Below are positions 35,296 through 43,664 of a stretch of 54,113 bases of DNA, piece by piece. The notes under the pieces are model-generated. The model made no database searches. It was not told where the DNA came from and worked only from the letters and a program-made list of their open reading frames with translations. Each line of letters opens with the position of its first letter. The stretch's first letter is position 1. The position numbers and the translations under genes were made by a program. The DNA comes from Candidatus Bathycorpusculum termitum. GTDB lineage: Archaea > Thermoproteota > Bathyarchaeia > Bathyarchaeales > Bathycorpusculaceae. The DNA lies in contig JAIRTW010000050.1 of NCBI GenBank assembly GCA_031254875.1, positions 1-54,113 of the forward strand. Direction: 5' to 3'.

Positions 35296-35654
35296 GAGAA
35301 ACCAAAACAACCAATCCCCAGTTAATCGAACTTATCAGTGTGTTGCGTAAAACAAGCCGCGAACAGGAAGCGCCAATCTGGCTTGACATAGCAGATTACT
35401 TGGCTAAAACACGTAGCCGTCGTGTCGCCGTAAACCTGAGCAATATCAACAGACACACAGAGGAAGCCGATGTAGTGGTTGTTCCAGGCAAGATTCTTGC
35501 TTCAGGTACACTTAATCACTCCATAACTGTTGCTTCCTTTGAAGTTTCTACTGCTACAAAAGCCAAACTGGCAACCTCAAAATCCACATATATTACAATT
35601 TCGGAGCTTTTGGAGCGAAATCCCAAGGGCTCAAAAGTAAAAATCATCCGGTGA
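35292..35654 (+). CDS. rpl18e: ribosomal protein eL18
   Basis: This archaeal/eukaryotic large-subunit protein has 120 residues. Features are TNPQLIELISVLRKTSREQEAPIWLDIA, SRRVAVNLSNINRHTEEADVVVVPGKILASG and the C-terminal NPKGSKVKIIR. It sits in the conserved position after rpoD. Confidence 0.95.
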   Translation: MRETKTTNPQLIELISVLRKTSREQEAPIWLDIADYLAKTRSRRVAVNLSNINRHTEEADVVVVPGKILASGTLNHSITVASFEVSTATKAKLATSKSTYITISELLERNPKGSKVKIIR

Positions 35655-35661
35655 AAAAGAA

Positions 35662-36126
35662 ATGTCCCAAACAATAGCTAAACGCGTAAAATCACCCAAG
35701 GTCACTATAGTGAACGCTGAAGGCCAAATCGTAGGTCGTATGTGCAGTAAAATCGCCAAGCTACTCCTAAGTGGCGAAGAAGTTATTATTCTCAACGCTG
35801 AAAAAGCAGTTTTCAGCGGCAAGAAGAAAAGTAAAGTCGCCGAAGCGCACCTCTTTCTAGAAGTAGGTGCCCCCGCGCGCGGGCCCTTCCATTACCGCAG
35901 ACCCGACCGTTATCTGCGCAAAACAGTCCGCGGTATGTTGCCGTTCAAACAGCCTAAGGGCCAAGTAGCTTACAAACGGGTCAAAGTTTTTATGGGTGTC
36001 CCAGCAGAGTACCGAGATCAAAAAATGATATCTTTCACTGATGCTCAATCAAGTGATTTAAAAGGGCCGCATTTCACCCTTGGTGAGCTCGCAACCGAAA
36101 TCGGATGGAGAAACAGGATGGAATAA
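35662..36126 (+). CDS. rpl13: ribosomal protein uL13
   Basis: This large-subunit protein has the start VNAEGQIVGRMCSKIAKLLLSGEEVIILNAE and the RGPFHYRRPDRYLRKTVRGMLP core. It has 154 residues. The uS9 gene starts 2 nt after its stop codon. Confidence 0.95.
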   Translation: MSQTIAKRVKSPKVTIVNAEGQIVGRMCSKIAKLLLSGEEVIILNAEKAVFSGKKKSKVAEAHLFLEVGAPARGPFHYRRPDRYLRKTVRGMLPFKQPKGQVAYKRVKVFMGVPAEYRDQKMISFTDAQSSDLKGPHFTLGELATEIGWRNRME

Positions 36127-36128
36127 TC

Positions 36129-36542
36129 ATGCCAACAACTAAAAAAGTCCTTGTAGTGAGTGGAAAACGAAAAACTGCAGTTGCCCGCGCCATCATAAAA
36201 TCCGGCGTCGGCAAAGTCCGCATAAACCTAACCCCCGTTGAAATTTACGAACCCGATATCGCCAAAGCCAAAATCATGGAGCCGCTCCTGCAGGCAGGCG
36301 GAGATGTCTGGCAACAGCTCGATATGGATGTAAAAACAAGTGGTGGCGGCTACATGGGACAGGCAGAAGCCGCTCGCATGGCCATAGCCAATGGTCTGCT
36401 TAAATGGACCAAGAGCACTCATCTGCGCACTGTCTTTAGCGAATACGATCGTACAATGATTGCAGGCGACAGCCGTGCCAAAGAAACCAAAAAATTCGGC
36501 GGCGCAGGTGCCCGTTCCAAAGAACAGAAAAGCTACCGATAA
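36129..36542 (+). CDS. rps9: ribosomal protein uS9
   Basis: This small-subunit protein has a C-terminal tail that reaches the P-site tRNA. SGKRKTAVARAIIKSGVGKVRINL is at the N-terminus, GGGYMGQAEAARMAIANGLL in the middle, and the tail is GARSKEQKSYR. The ATG at 36129 is chosen over one at 36105, which overlaps uL13 and adds eight unconserved residues. Confidence 0.95.
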   Translation: MPTTKKVLVVSGKRKTAVARAIIKSGVGKVRINLTPVEIYEPDIAKAKIMEPLLQAGGDVWQQLDMDVKTSGGGYMGQAEAARMAIANGLLKWTKSTHLRTVFSEYDRTMIAGDSRAKETKKFGGAGARSKEQKSYR

Positions 36543-36557
36543 GGAGAGAAAATAAAC

Positions 36558-36788
36558 GTGATTATCCCAGTAAGATGCTTCACCTGCGGCAAGTTGGTTG
36601 GAGACCGATGGGACGAATTCACACGTAGAATCAAAACAGGCGAAAATGTAATTGATGTTCTTGACAGCCTCGGACTAAAACGTTACTGTTGCAGACGTAT
36701 GTTGCTCTCAAACGTTGAAATTATCGACGAAGTACTCCGATTCTACGAAGAAGCTGAGAAACGCAAAGAAGCTCGTAGCTTTTACTAA
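36558..36788 (+). CDS. rpoN: RNA polymerase subunit N (Rpb10)
   Basis: This small zinc-binding assembly subunit has the signature [14 protein letters not shown] and the paired cysteines in [11 protein letters not shown]. It has 76 residues and a GTG start. It closes the operon. The rpoK, enolase and uS2 genes that often follow in archaea are not present. Confidence 0.95.
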   Translation: MIIPVRCFTCGKLVGDRWDEFTRRIKTGENVIDVLDSLGLKRYCCRRMLLSNVEIIDEVLRFYEEAEKRKEARSFY

Positions 36789-36845
36789 ACTTCCTTTATT
36801 TTTACTTATCGACTAATTTATATCGGGACAATCAAACATTTCATG

Positions 36846-37559
36846 TTAGAAAAAGCTTGTCAGTGTCATATTCTCAGACGGCGGCTCAGCAGTACCCAGT
36901 ATATATGTCGGATGCTTTTCTAGGTTTAATTCTGCAGTATATGGTGTTTTATAGTAGGATAGCACTGTACTTGCTTTGTTCAGTGTCATTTCTTTGAGGC
37001 CGTCATTTCTTCTGTTGTATTTATGGATGGGATATGTTACGACAACTATGATTTGATTTTTCTTGGCGAAGCTCGCAAGGTAACCCACGATTTGTCCATA
37101 GACCTTTTGTACTTCTTCTCTTGGGATTGTATTGTCCAAGAATAAGCCGGCTATATCGGATATGATTACGAGTTTTGCGTTGTAGCTTTTCACTTTTTCT
37201 TCCAGTTTGTCCATTATAAGTGAGGCTAACTGGTAAGCCGTGAACGCTACAAAATTGAAAATGCGTTTACGCGCGGTGACTGGGTTTAGGTGGTTAATTT
37301 GCGCTAATCGGCTGATGCTGTCTTGTGAAAATGTGTTTCCACAATCAATAACTATGACATTGCTTCCTAATCCGCCCAGCTGAGTTGAAAGCTGTGCTCT
37401 GATGCAGAGCGGTGCTGTCATGGAGATAACGGAGGCTGAACCGTGAATAACCGCAAATTCACCCAAGGTGAATCCTGGAAAAAGATCATCGATTTCCGGC
37501 GTGTTAAAAGCCAGTTTCTGCTGGGCAGCTTGGGATTCAACCATTATGTGTTGCATCAT
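36846..37559 (-). CDS. RecA/RadB-like ATPase-fold protein with degenerate P-loop
   Basis: The product from ATG 37559 has 237 residues. A longer frame reaches 37748, but it would overlap the next small gene and its 63 extra residues look non-coding. The lead-in FNTPEIDDLFPGFTLGEFAVIHG is like RadA/RadB. At the P-loop place (residues 40-48) it reads GSASVISMT instead of GxxGxGKT, so ATP binding by the usual route is unlikely. A Walker B-like strand (AKLVIISDIAGLFLD) and the following KKNQIIVVVTYPIHK strand are kept. It could be a regulatory paralogue in recombination or a KaiC/RadB-like adaptor. This is inference. Confidence 0.65.
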   Translation of the reverse strand: MMQHIMVESQAAQQKLAFNTPEIDDLFPGFTLGEFAVIHGSASVISMTAPLCIRAQLSTQLGGLGSNVIVIDCGNTFSQDSISRLAQINHLNPVTARKRIFNFVAFTAYQLASLIMDKLEEKVKSYNAKLVIISDIAGLFLDNTIPREEVQKVYGQIVGYLASFAKKNQIIVVVTYPIHKYNRRNDGLKEMTLNKASTVLSYYKTPYTAELNLEKHPTYILGTAEPPSENMTLTSFF

Positions 37560-37668
37560 CTTTTTTGATCTCCGTTTATTTACAGAAATACATCGGCGTG
37601 AGATCCTTTTTAAAGCATCCACAAAACGACAGTGCCCGAGAGGAGAGGGGTAACTGAAAGTAAAAATA

Positions 37669-37890
37669 TCAAATCTGTTTAACTTGCCGTTCTCGAAGTT
37701 CCTTCTGTTGTCTAAGTATGGCTGTCGCCAAAGTTGACAAGAAAACAACTACAACCGAAAATACGGCGATGCATACTTTGTATGTGAACTCTATATCCAC
37801 ATAAAAAATCACTAACATAGTCACCATCATCAGAGCTAAAATAAGAACTTCTTGGATTCCGTTAAAGACTTTAAGGTTTCCAAAACTCAC
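37669..37890 (-). CDS. small two-helix membrane protein
   Basis: This 73-residue frame starts at GTG with AAGGTG 5 nt upstream. It has two hydrophobic helices (LILALMMVTMLVIFYV and VCIAVFSVVVVFLSTLATAI) and a basic, charged C-terminus (RQQKELRERQVK). No family was recognised. It probably forms a unit with the RecA-like gene downstream. Confidence 0.55.
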   Translation of the reverse strand: MSFGNLKVFNGIQEVLILALMMVTMLVIFYVDIEFTYKVCIAVFSVVVVFLSTLATAILRQQKELRERQVKQI

Positions 37891-38429
37891 TCAAACACCT
37901 TCTATTCTATCTGCAGTGTACCGGTGCCGCATATTAATTTTCTGTTCCTATACCTTAATTGCCGTTGATGCGCCATTTACCTATTTGTCAATTACCGAAG
38001 CTGTTTTTTTACCTGAATTCCCGGAAAAAATTTAACCTACACTGACTAAAAGAGGTAAAAACGTCATAAATACGTGAAACCTGTATGATAATCGCTTCTT
38101 CTGTAGGATAAAATATTTTAATCTGCAAAAATCAGAAATTTTAATGATGATATAATTCACTAATTCACAATATTCATTCCAAATTAGTCCGATAATTGAA
38201 AGCTTTTTAAAAATTTTAATAAATAGTCCTTCATAGATTAAAATTTCCGGAAACAGGTGTTTAACTCAAAAGACAACAGGCTTGAAACCAGAATTCTGAC
38301 CGATAATTCAACACAAGTTTCAACAGATTCACAGCAAACATCTAAACCCCCGCGTGATAACATAAGCTTTTATACGTATGTTGACGAATGTTAAAAAAGA
38401 GCAAGCTTCAGTGAAGGGAAAGGGACTAA
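37891..38429. other. divergent intergenic region before smc
   Basis: This 539-bp, strongly AT-rich region has no recognised gene. It contains the smc TATA box at 38367-38375. Confidence 0.5.
38367..38375 (+). promoter_or_regulatory. TATA box of smc-scpA-scpB
   Basis: CTTTTATAC lies 55-63 nt before the smc ATG. It predicts a start near 38398, followed by a purine-rich GAAGGGAAAGGGA ribosome-binding region. Confidence 0.5.
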
Positions 38430-41400
38430 ATGCCGTACATCAAAAAAATCGAATTAAAAGGCTTTAAGTCTTTTGGGCCCCAAACAATCAAGGTCAACCT
38501 TGACAAAGGCTTTACAGCCATAACAGGGCCCAACGGAAGCGGCAAAACCAACATCATGGACGCGTTGCTCTTCTCACTGGGTGAACTCAGCACCAAACGG
38601 CTCCGCGCAGAAAACAGCGCCAAACTGATTTTTCACGGCTCTGAAAAAGGCGGACTAGAAAAAGCAAAAATGGCAAAGGTAGTAGTTCAATTCGACAACA
38701 CCGACGGCTTAATGCCCGTAGACACAACAACCATCACCATCTCACGAGAGGTATACCGTAACGGGCAAAGCGTTTATCGCCTAAACGGACGCCGTATGAG
38801 TCGTACACACATAACTGAAACTCTCTCGATGGCGGCCATATCCAGCATGAGCCAAAATATCATCCCGCAAGGCACAATCACCCGCCTAACAGACCTCACT
38901 GCACCCGAACGACGTAAAATCATCGAAGACCTTATCGGTATCGCCCAATACGATTCAGAAAAAACCGAGGCAGAAGAGAAACTAAGAGCTGCCGACATTT
39001 CCATCCGTACCGCTATGGGCAGGATCGACGAGGTGCAAAAACGCCTCGACGACCTTGAACGCGAACGCAACCAGTTGTTGCGCTACAACTTTATCCAAAC
39101 GGAAACCCGCAAATTCCAAGCCGTAAGAATCTCCAGCGACATAACCCAGCAGAACCAAAAAGTCGCCGAAAACACGGTGCAGACACAAAAGGTGCAAAGC
39201 CGTGTCGACAAACTCAAAGAGCAACGAGACCTGCGGCGAAACCGGCGCCACGAGATTGAAGGTGAATGGCGTAAACTCAGCGGAGAAGGCCTAGAACAAG
39301 GCGGTAGCGAAGTGCTACGGATACAGATTAAAATCGGCGAATTAAAATCCAAACTCACCGAGCTTAACTCCAAAATTAATTCAGGCCAAGCTAGCCTCGA
39401 CAGCTTCAAGCGGGTGAGAGAAAATAATGTTGCACAGCATGAGTCTCTACAAAAGGAAATTCATGAAAACCGCCTAAAAATCCGCCAGTTCCGTAGTGAA
39501 CTTGAAAAACTTAAAATTCAGCTCACCGAAAAACAGGTACAGCATGAAACGCTGGCTAAGGAAACCGCTCAACTCTGGGCAGGTTTAGATGGCAATAATC
39601 AGCAGATCCATAAATTTAACGGCGAAATCGAGGGTTACGTGAAGCGTTTGGCGTTTCTGCGTTCTGAATACAAACAGGACAAGACAGCTCTGCGGCTTTG
39701 TGTGGGTAGAATAAAAAATCTAACCGCTCGAAAAGAAAAATTTATCCAAAGTCAAGCTGAAATCGAGAAATCACTGGCGGAACTTGAGCAGGTGCAGAGG
39801 GACCAGAAAGCTCAACTTAGAAACCTAGAAAACACTATCGAACGTAAAAACCTCCAAAGAGATACGGTATCAAAAGAAATCCTCGAAGCAGAAAAAATCG
39901 CCAGCTCAGCCAAAGATGCAGTTATCGAATTTGCCACCCAGCGGAACCTCGCCGCAACCATCGCCGCCGAAGAAAAAGCATTACGTAGTATCGAGGAAAT
40001 GGGTAAAGTCGGCGCCATCAACGGCATCCACGGCAGACTCCGTGAGCTCGTTAAAATCGACAAAAGCTATAAAAAAGCCATCGACGCCGCTGCAACAGGA
40101 TGGATGGATGCCCTTATCGTCAAAGATATCGATACAGCTTTCACCTGTACTGAAACGCTTCGGCGTATGAAGCTGGGCAGAATCAAAATCATTCCCATGC
40201 AGGGTGCAATAAACCCCAAGAATAAGCCGGCGCCCAAACGCGACGGTATCATGGGTCCCTTGAGTGGTTTCATGAAGTATTCAGGTAACTTTGACTTTGC
40301 CGTGAACTATGTGTTCGGAGACACTGTGGTTGCTACTAATGATAAAACAGCGTTTGCACTCTCTAACGAAGGTTTTCGTGTAGTCACCATCAACGGTGAT
40401 CTCTACGAACCCGGTGCATTTGAAAGCGGTTACTATCGTGCCCCCATAGATTTTTCCACCATAATCCCAAGCGAGAATGCGCTCAAAAGTCTCGACGAAG
40501 CTGTCAGGGCGCTTCAAACCCATCTCACCCAGCGGAGCACCGATATTGTAGATATCGAGGAAGAGCTTGAACATGCCAAAACAGATATGATCCGTCTGGC
40601 CGAAGGTATCGCCACCTTGGAGCGAGAAATCATCCGTATTCGCCGTGGTGTCAAACGCACCCAATTCAACATCCGTCATATCGATAAATACGGTGGCAAA
40701 CTCGAACGTGAGGCGGCTGCCTTCAAAGGTCGTATGACCGTTTACCGTAACGAGCGTAGCAACATCCAAGCCGGCCTCAAACGTATCCACACTGAAATCG
40801 CCGCTCTGAGACTAAAAACCGATGTGGAACACATCAAGGAACTAGAGGTACAGCGTGAAAAATTCGGAGAAGAAGCCAACACTCTGCGCCAGCGTATAGG
40901 TTCCCTTCAGACTGAAATCAACACAAACCAATCCCAATTTGATCATGTCCTGCGTATCAGCTACAAAAACACCAAAATCCAGCTAACCAAAATGGATCAG
41001 CAACAGGCAAAACTACAAAGAGAAGTTACTGACGCTATCGCTGAACGTGACGTAGCCAAAAAAGAGGTTGATGAACTGGAAAAAAACCGTGTGGAGCTCT
41101 CTAAAGTGTTGCTCTCAGCACGGGAAGAATCCCAAAAGTTTACTTCTCAAATTGACTCAATAGACGCTGAACTGCGTCTGCTCGATGTAGAGTATGACCA
41201 AGCAGACCGGTTGCGGAATCAGCTTCAGCTCAGCATGGAAACTGCGCAGATGCGTCTACAGCAACTTCAAGCCCAGCTCAAACAGTATGGGTATGAGCAG
41301 TCCTTGGAGGTTAATGAGCGGCAGGTACAGGACGCTGAAACAACCATTCGTATGATGCAGTTCGAAATGGACCGCATCGGCGCCGTCAACCAGCTTGCAG

Positions 41401-41984
41401 CCCAGCACTACGCCGACCAAATCAGCCGTTACCGTGAGCTGTCGGTACGTCTAAACGAACTTGAGCGGGAAAAACAAGCTATCGTCGCGTTCATGGATGA
41501 AATCGAAGCAAAAAAACGCAAGGTTTTCATGACAGCGTTTGATAAAATCAACGCTAGTTTGACCGTTTACTTCAGCAAAATGACAGGTGGCGGCGAAGCT
41601 ACCCTGCGACTAGAAAACCCTGATGACCCCTTCACCGGTGGTATCGAGATGATTGTCCAGTTCCCCAACAAACCCGCTATTGTCGTCAGCGGTGCCAGTG
41701 GCGGCGAGCGCTCCATCTCTGCAGTTGCTTTCATATTCTCGCTTAAAGAGTTCTCGCCTGCCTCATTCTATATTCTTGACGAAGTAGACGCCCACTTAGA
41801 CGCTTTTCACACCACCAAACTCGCTGAAACCCTGCTTGAAGAAGCCGGCAAAACGCAGTTTATAGTTATTAGCCTGCGTCCTGAAATGGTTAACAAAGCT
41901 CAGAAAGTCTATGGTGTCTATGAACGTAACGGTATCTCAAACGTGGTAACCGCCAAGTTCCCAGCGGAGGTGCCTGCCCAGTAA
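38430..41984 (+). CDS. smc: chromosome segregation SMC protein
   Basis: This ATPase of the SMC-ScpAB condensin loops and compacts DNA. The N-terminal head has Walker A GPNGSGKT (residues 33-40). A long coiled coil runs to about 520, the hinge covers about 520-670 (VGAINGIHGRLRELVKID to NGDLYEPGAF), and a second coiled coil runs to about 1010. The C-terminal head has a signature around residue 1086 (VSGASGGERS in place of the usual LSGGE) and Walker B FYILDEVDAHLD near 1112. It has 1184 residues. Its stop codon overlaps the scpA start by one base. Confidence 0.95.
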   Translation: MPYIKKIELKGFKSFGPQTIKVNLDKGFTAITGPNGSGKTNIMDALLFSLGELSTKRLRAENSAKLIFHGSEKGGLEKAKMAKVVVQFDNTDGLMPVDTTTITISREVYRNGQSVYRLNGRRMSRTHITETLSMAAISSMSQNIIPQGTITRLTDLTAPERRKIIEDLIGIAQYDSEKTEAEEKLRAADISIRTAMGRIDEVQKRLDDLERERNQLLRYNFIQTETRKFQAVRISSDITQQNQKVAENTVQTQKVQSRVDKLKEQRDLRRNRRHEIEGEWRKLSGEGLEQGGSEVLRIQIKIGELKSKLTELNSKINSGQASLDSFKRVRENNVAQHESLQKEIHENRLKIRQFRSELEKLKIQLTEKQVQHETLAKETAQLWAGLDGNNQQIHKFNGEIEGYVKRLAFLRSEYKQDKTALRLCVGRIKNLTARKEKFIQSQAEIEKSLAELEQVQRDQKAQLRNLENTIERKNLQRDTVSKEILEAEKIASSAKDAVIEFATQRNLAATIAAEEKALRSIEEMGKVGAINGIHGRLRELVKIDKSYKKAIDAAATGWMDALIVKDIDTAFTCTETLRRMKLGRIKIIPMQGAINPKNKPAPKRDGIMGPLSGFMKYSGNFDFAVNYVFGDTVVATNDKTAFALSNEGFRVVTINGDLYEPGAFESGYYRAPIDFSTIIPSENALKSLDEAVRALQTHLTQRSTDIVDIEEELEHAKTDMIRLAEGIATLEREIIRIRRGVKRTQFNIRHIDKYGGKLEREAAAFKGRMTVYRNERSNIQAGLKRIHTEIAALRLKTDVEHIKELEVQREKFGEEANTLRQRIGSLQTEINTNQSQFDHVLRISYKNTKIQLTKMDQQQAKLQREVTDAIAERDVAKKEVDELEKNRVELSKVLLSAREESQKFTSQIDSIDAELRLLDVEYDQADRLRNQLQLSMETAQMRLQQLQAQLKQYGYEQSLEVNERQVQDAETTIRMMQFEMDRIGAVNQLAAQHYADQISRYRELSVRLNELEREKQAIVAFMDEIEAKKRKVFMTAFDKINASLTVYFSKMTGGGEATLRLENPDDPFTGGIEMIVQFPNKPAIVVSGASGGERSISAVAFIFSLKEFSPASFYILDEVDAHLDAFHTTKLAETLLEEAGKTQFIVISLRPEMVNKAQKVYGVYERNGISNVVTAKFPAEVPAQ

Positions 41985-42706
41985 TGGCATCAGCTACATC
42001 CACGGTAACTCGGCGTCCCTTCTATTTGCGTCCGCCTTGGAATATCCTATTCGAAATCAGCAAACTCGAAAAGCTTACACCCTGGAACGTCAACATAGCC
42101 TATTTGTTGCGCACCTTTCTCATAGAGATGGAGAAAACTGGACCTGAAAAGGTGGATTTCCGGGCCTCAGGTGTCGCATTGGATTCTTCGGCACTAATTT
42201 ACCTCATGAAATCCAAACTGCTATTGACGTTGCAGGAGCCGCCGCCTCAGCCGCCCAGAGTGCCCACCGATTTCGTTCCGCCGCCTCTGTTCTTGCCCCT
42301 CCGCCATGAACTCACATCCACCACCATTCAGCATTTACTTGAGGTTTTAGACGATGTCTTAAAGGGTGAAAAATTGTTGTCTCTGCGTCCGGTGATTGAG
42401 TCGCATCCGGTTCTGCCCGCTGTTACTGACCTGTTGCCAAAATTCGATAAGTTTATCGCTGAACTCGAAATGCAAGTGGACAAACTCTATGCATTGTTGG
42501 TGGAGCGTACTGGCGGGCAGGGTATCATCGATTTTAGCACCCTCTCCAGAGGTGCAACCCGTATCGAAGCGCTTAGAATGTTTATTTATTTATTGTTCCT
42601 TGCACAGGATGGCTTAGTCAGTCTGTGGCAGAATGAAGAAACCGAAGAACTCTACATAGCTGTGGGGAAACTAAACGTTGGAAAAGCTGAACAACCAACC
42701 CGTTGA
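41984..42706 (+). CDS. scpA: segregation and condensation protein A
   Basis: This kleisin subunit bridges the SMC heads. The N-terminal helices include LFEISKLEKLTPWNVNIAYLL and the FRASGVALDSSALIYLMKSKLLL helix typical of ScpA. The middle is proline-rich (EPPPQPPRVPTDFVPPP). The C-terminal winged helix contains RGATRIEALRMFIYLLFLAQDGLVSLWQ. It has 240 residues and overlaps both neighbours. Confidence 0.9.
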   Translation: MASATSTVTRRPFYLRPPWNILFEISKLEKLTPWNVNIAYLLRTFLIEMEKTGPEKVDFRASGVALDSSALIYLMKSKLLLTLQEPPPQPPRVPTDFVPPPLFLPLRHELTSTTIQHLLEVLDDVLKGEKLLSLRPVIESHPVLPAVTDLLPKFDKFIAELEMQVDKLYALLVERTGGQGIIDFSTLSRGATRIEALRMFIYLLFLAQDGLVSLWQNEETEELYIAVGKLNVGKAEQPTR

Positions 42707-43463
42707 AGAAAACCAATCTAACACGTTTGCTTCAGATGTTCAAACGTCTGTTGCATCGGAGTCTGATAAAACCTCTAAGGTAGTACAGACGTCACTACCT
42801 GAAAATACTGAGTCCTCTTTGGACACTGAGCAACGCCGCATACAGACCCTAAATCTGCTTGAAGCCGCTCTCTATGTTGCGGGACGTCCGCTGGATATAA
42901 ACGAGATGTGTCAAGCTGTGGGTAGCCGTAGCAAGAAGCGTGTCATAAGCTATGCGCAGACCCTTATGGAGCAGTATAAGGCCCGTAACAGTCCCATGGA
43001 GATATTGGCGCTCAAAGACGAGCGCTACGTGTTGCAGGTCAAAGCCGAGTTTACGCCGCTGATTAAGCGACTGGTTAATCGCCCTTTGCTGTCGTCGGGG
43101 CCCCTCAAAACGTTGTCCTATATTGCTTACCGTCAGCCCATAACCCAAAAAAGAGTCATCCAAATCCGTGGACAGCACGCCTACGGCCACATAAAATTGC
43201 TAAAGGATATGGGTTTAATTATAGCTGAGCGGAGCGGACGTTCTTTGGTGCTTAAAACCACCGATTACTTTGCCGATTACTTTGGGCTAACACAGGATAT
43301 GGCGACGATGAAACGAGATTTGCGAAAAATATTTGGCGGGGCCATCAAAGAAGATGCGATTGAGCGGGCGCATAGGGAAGCTGAGGAAGAGAAACGGGCC
43401 ATGCAGGAGATAGATGGGTCTCAAGAAGAGGCTGACACGCCTGAAGATCAGGGGCAACAGTGA
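42678..43463 (+). CDS. scpB: segregation and condensation protein B
   Basis: This winged-helix dimer binds the kleisin. Two winged-helix domains cover about residues 50-190, with ALYVAGRPLDINEMCQAVGS and GPLKTLSYIAYRQPITQKRVIQIRGQHAYGHIKLL. The N-terminal 45 residues are Ser/Thr/Glu-rich and the tail is acidic. The first start is a TTG at 42678 overlapping scpA by 29 bp; a later start is possible because the leader is not conserved. Confidence 0.88.
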   Translation: MEKLNNQPVEENQSNTFASDVQTSVASESDKTSKVVQTSLPENTESSLDTEQRRIQTLNLLEAALYVAGRPLDINEMCQAVGSRSKKRVISYAQTLMEQYKARNSPMEILALKDERYVLQVKAEFTPLIKRLVNRPLLSSGPLKTLSYIAYRQPITQKRVIQIRGQHAYGHIKLLKDMGLIIAERSGRSLVLKTTDYFADYFGLTQDMATMKRDLRKIFGGAIKEDAIERAHREAEEEKRAMQEIDGSQEEADTPEDQGQQ

Positions 43464-43664
43464 TTATTACGTCATAGATTCTGTTGATTTTGAGCACACA
43501 AGATATTTGTAACAAATATGTCAATTTTTCAGGGTATTAACTTTGTATGTACTCGTTGTTGGCGCTTCTGTCTCGTTTGATGTTGGTTGCCTAAAAAGGG
43601 TTAACTTTTGTGACGTTTGCGAAAAATAGGAAGAAACAAGAGCTTTTTAAGGTCTCTGAAATCC

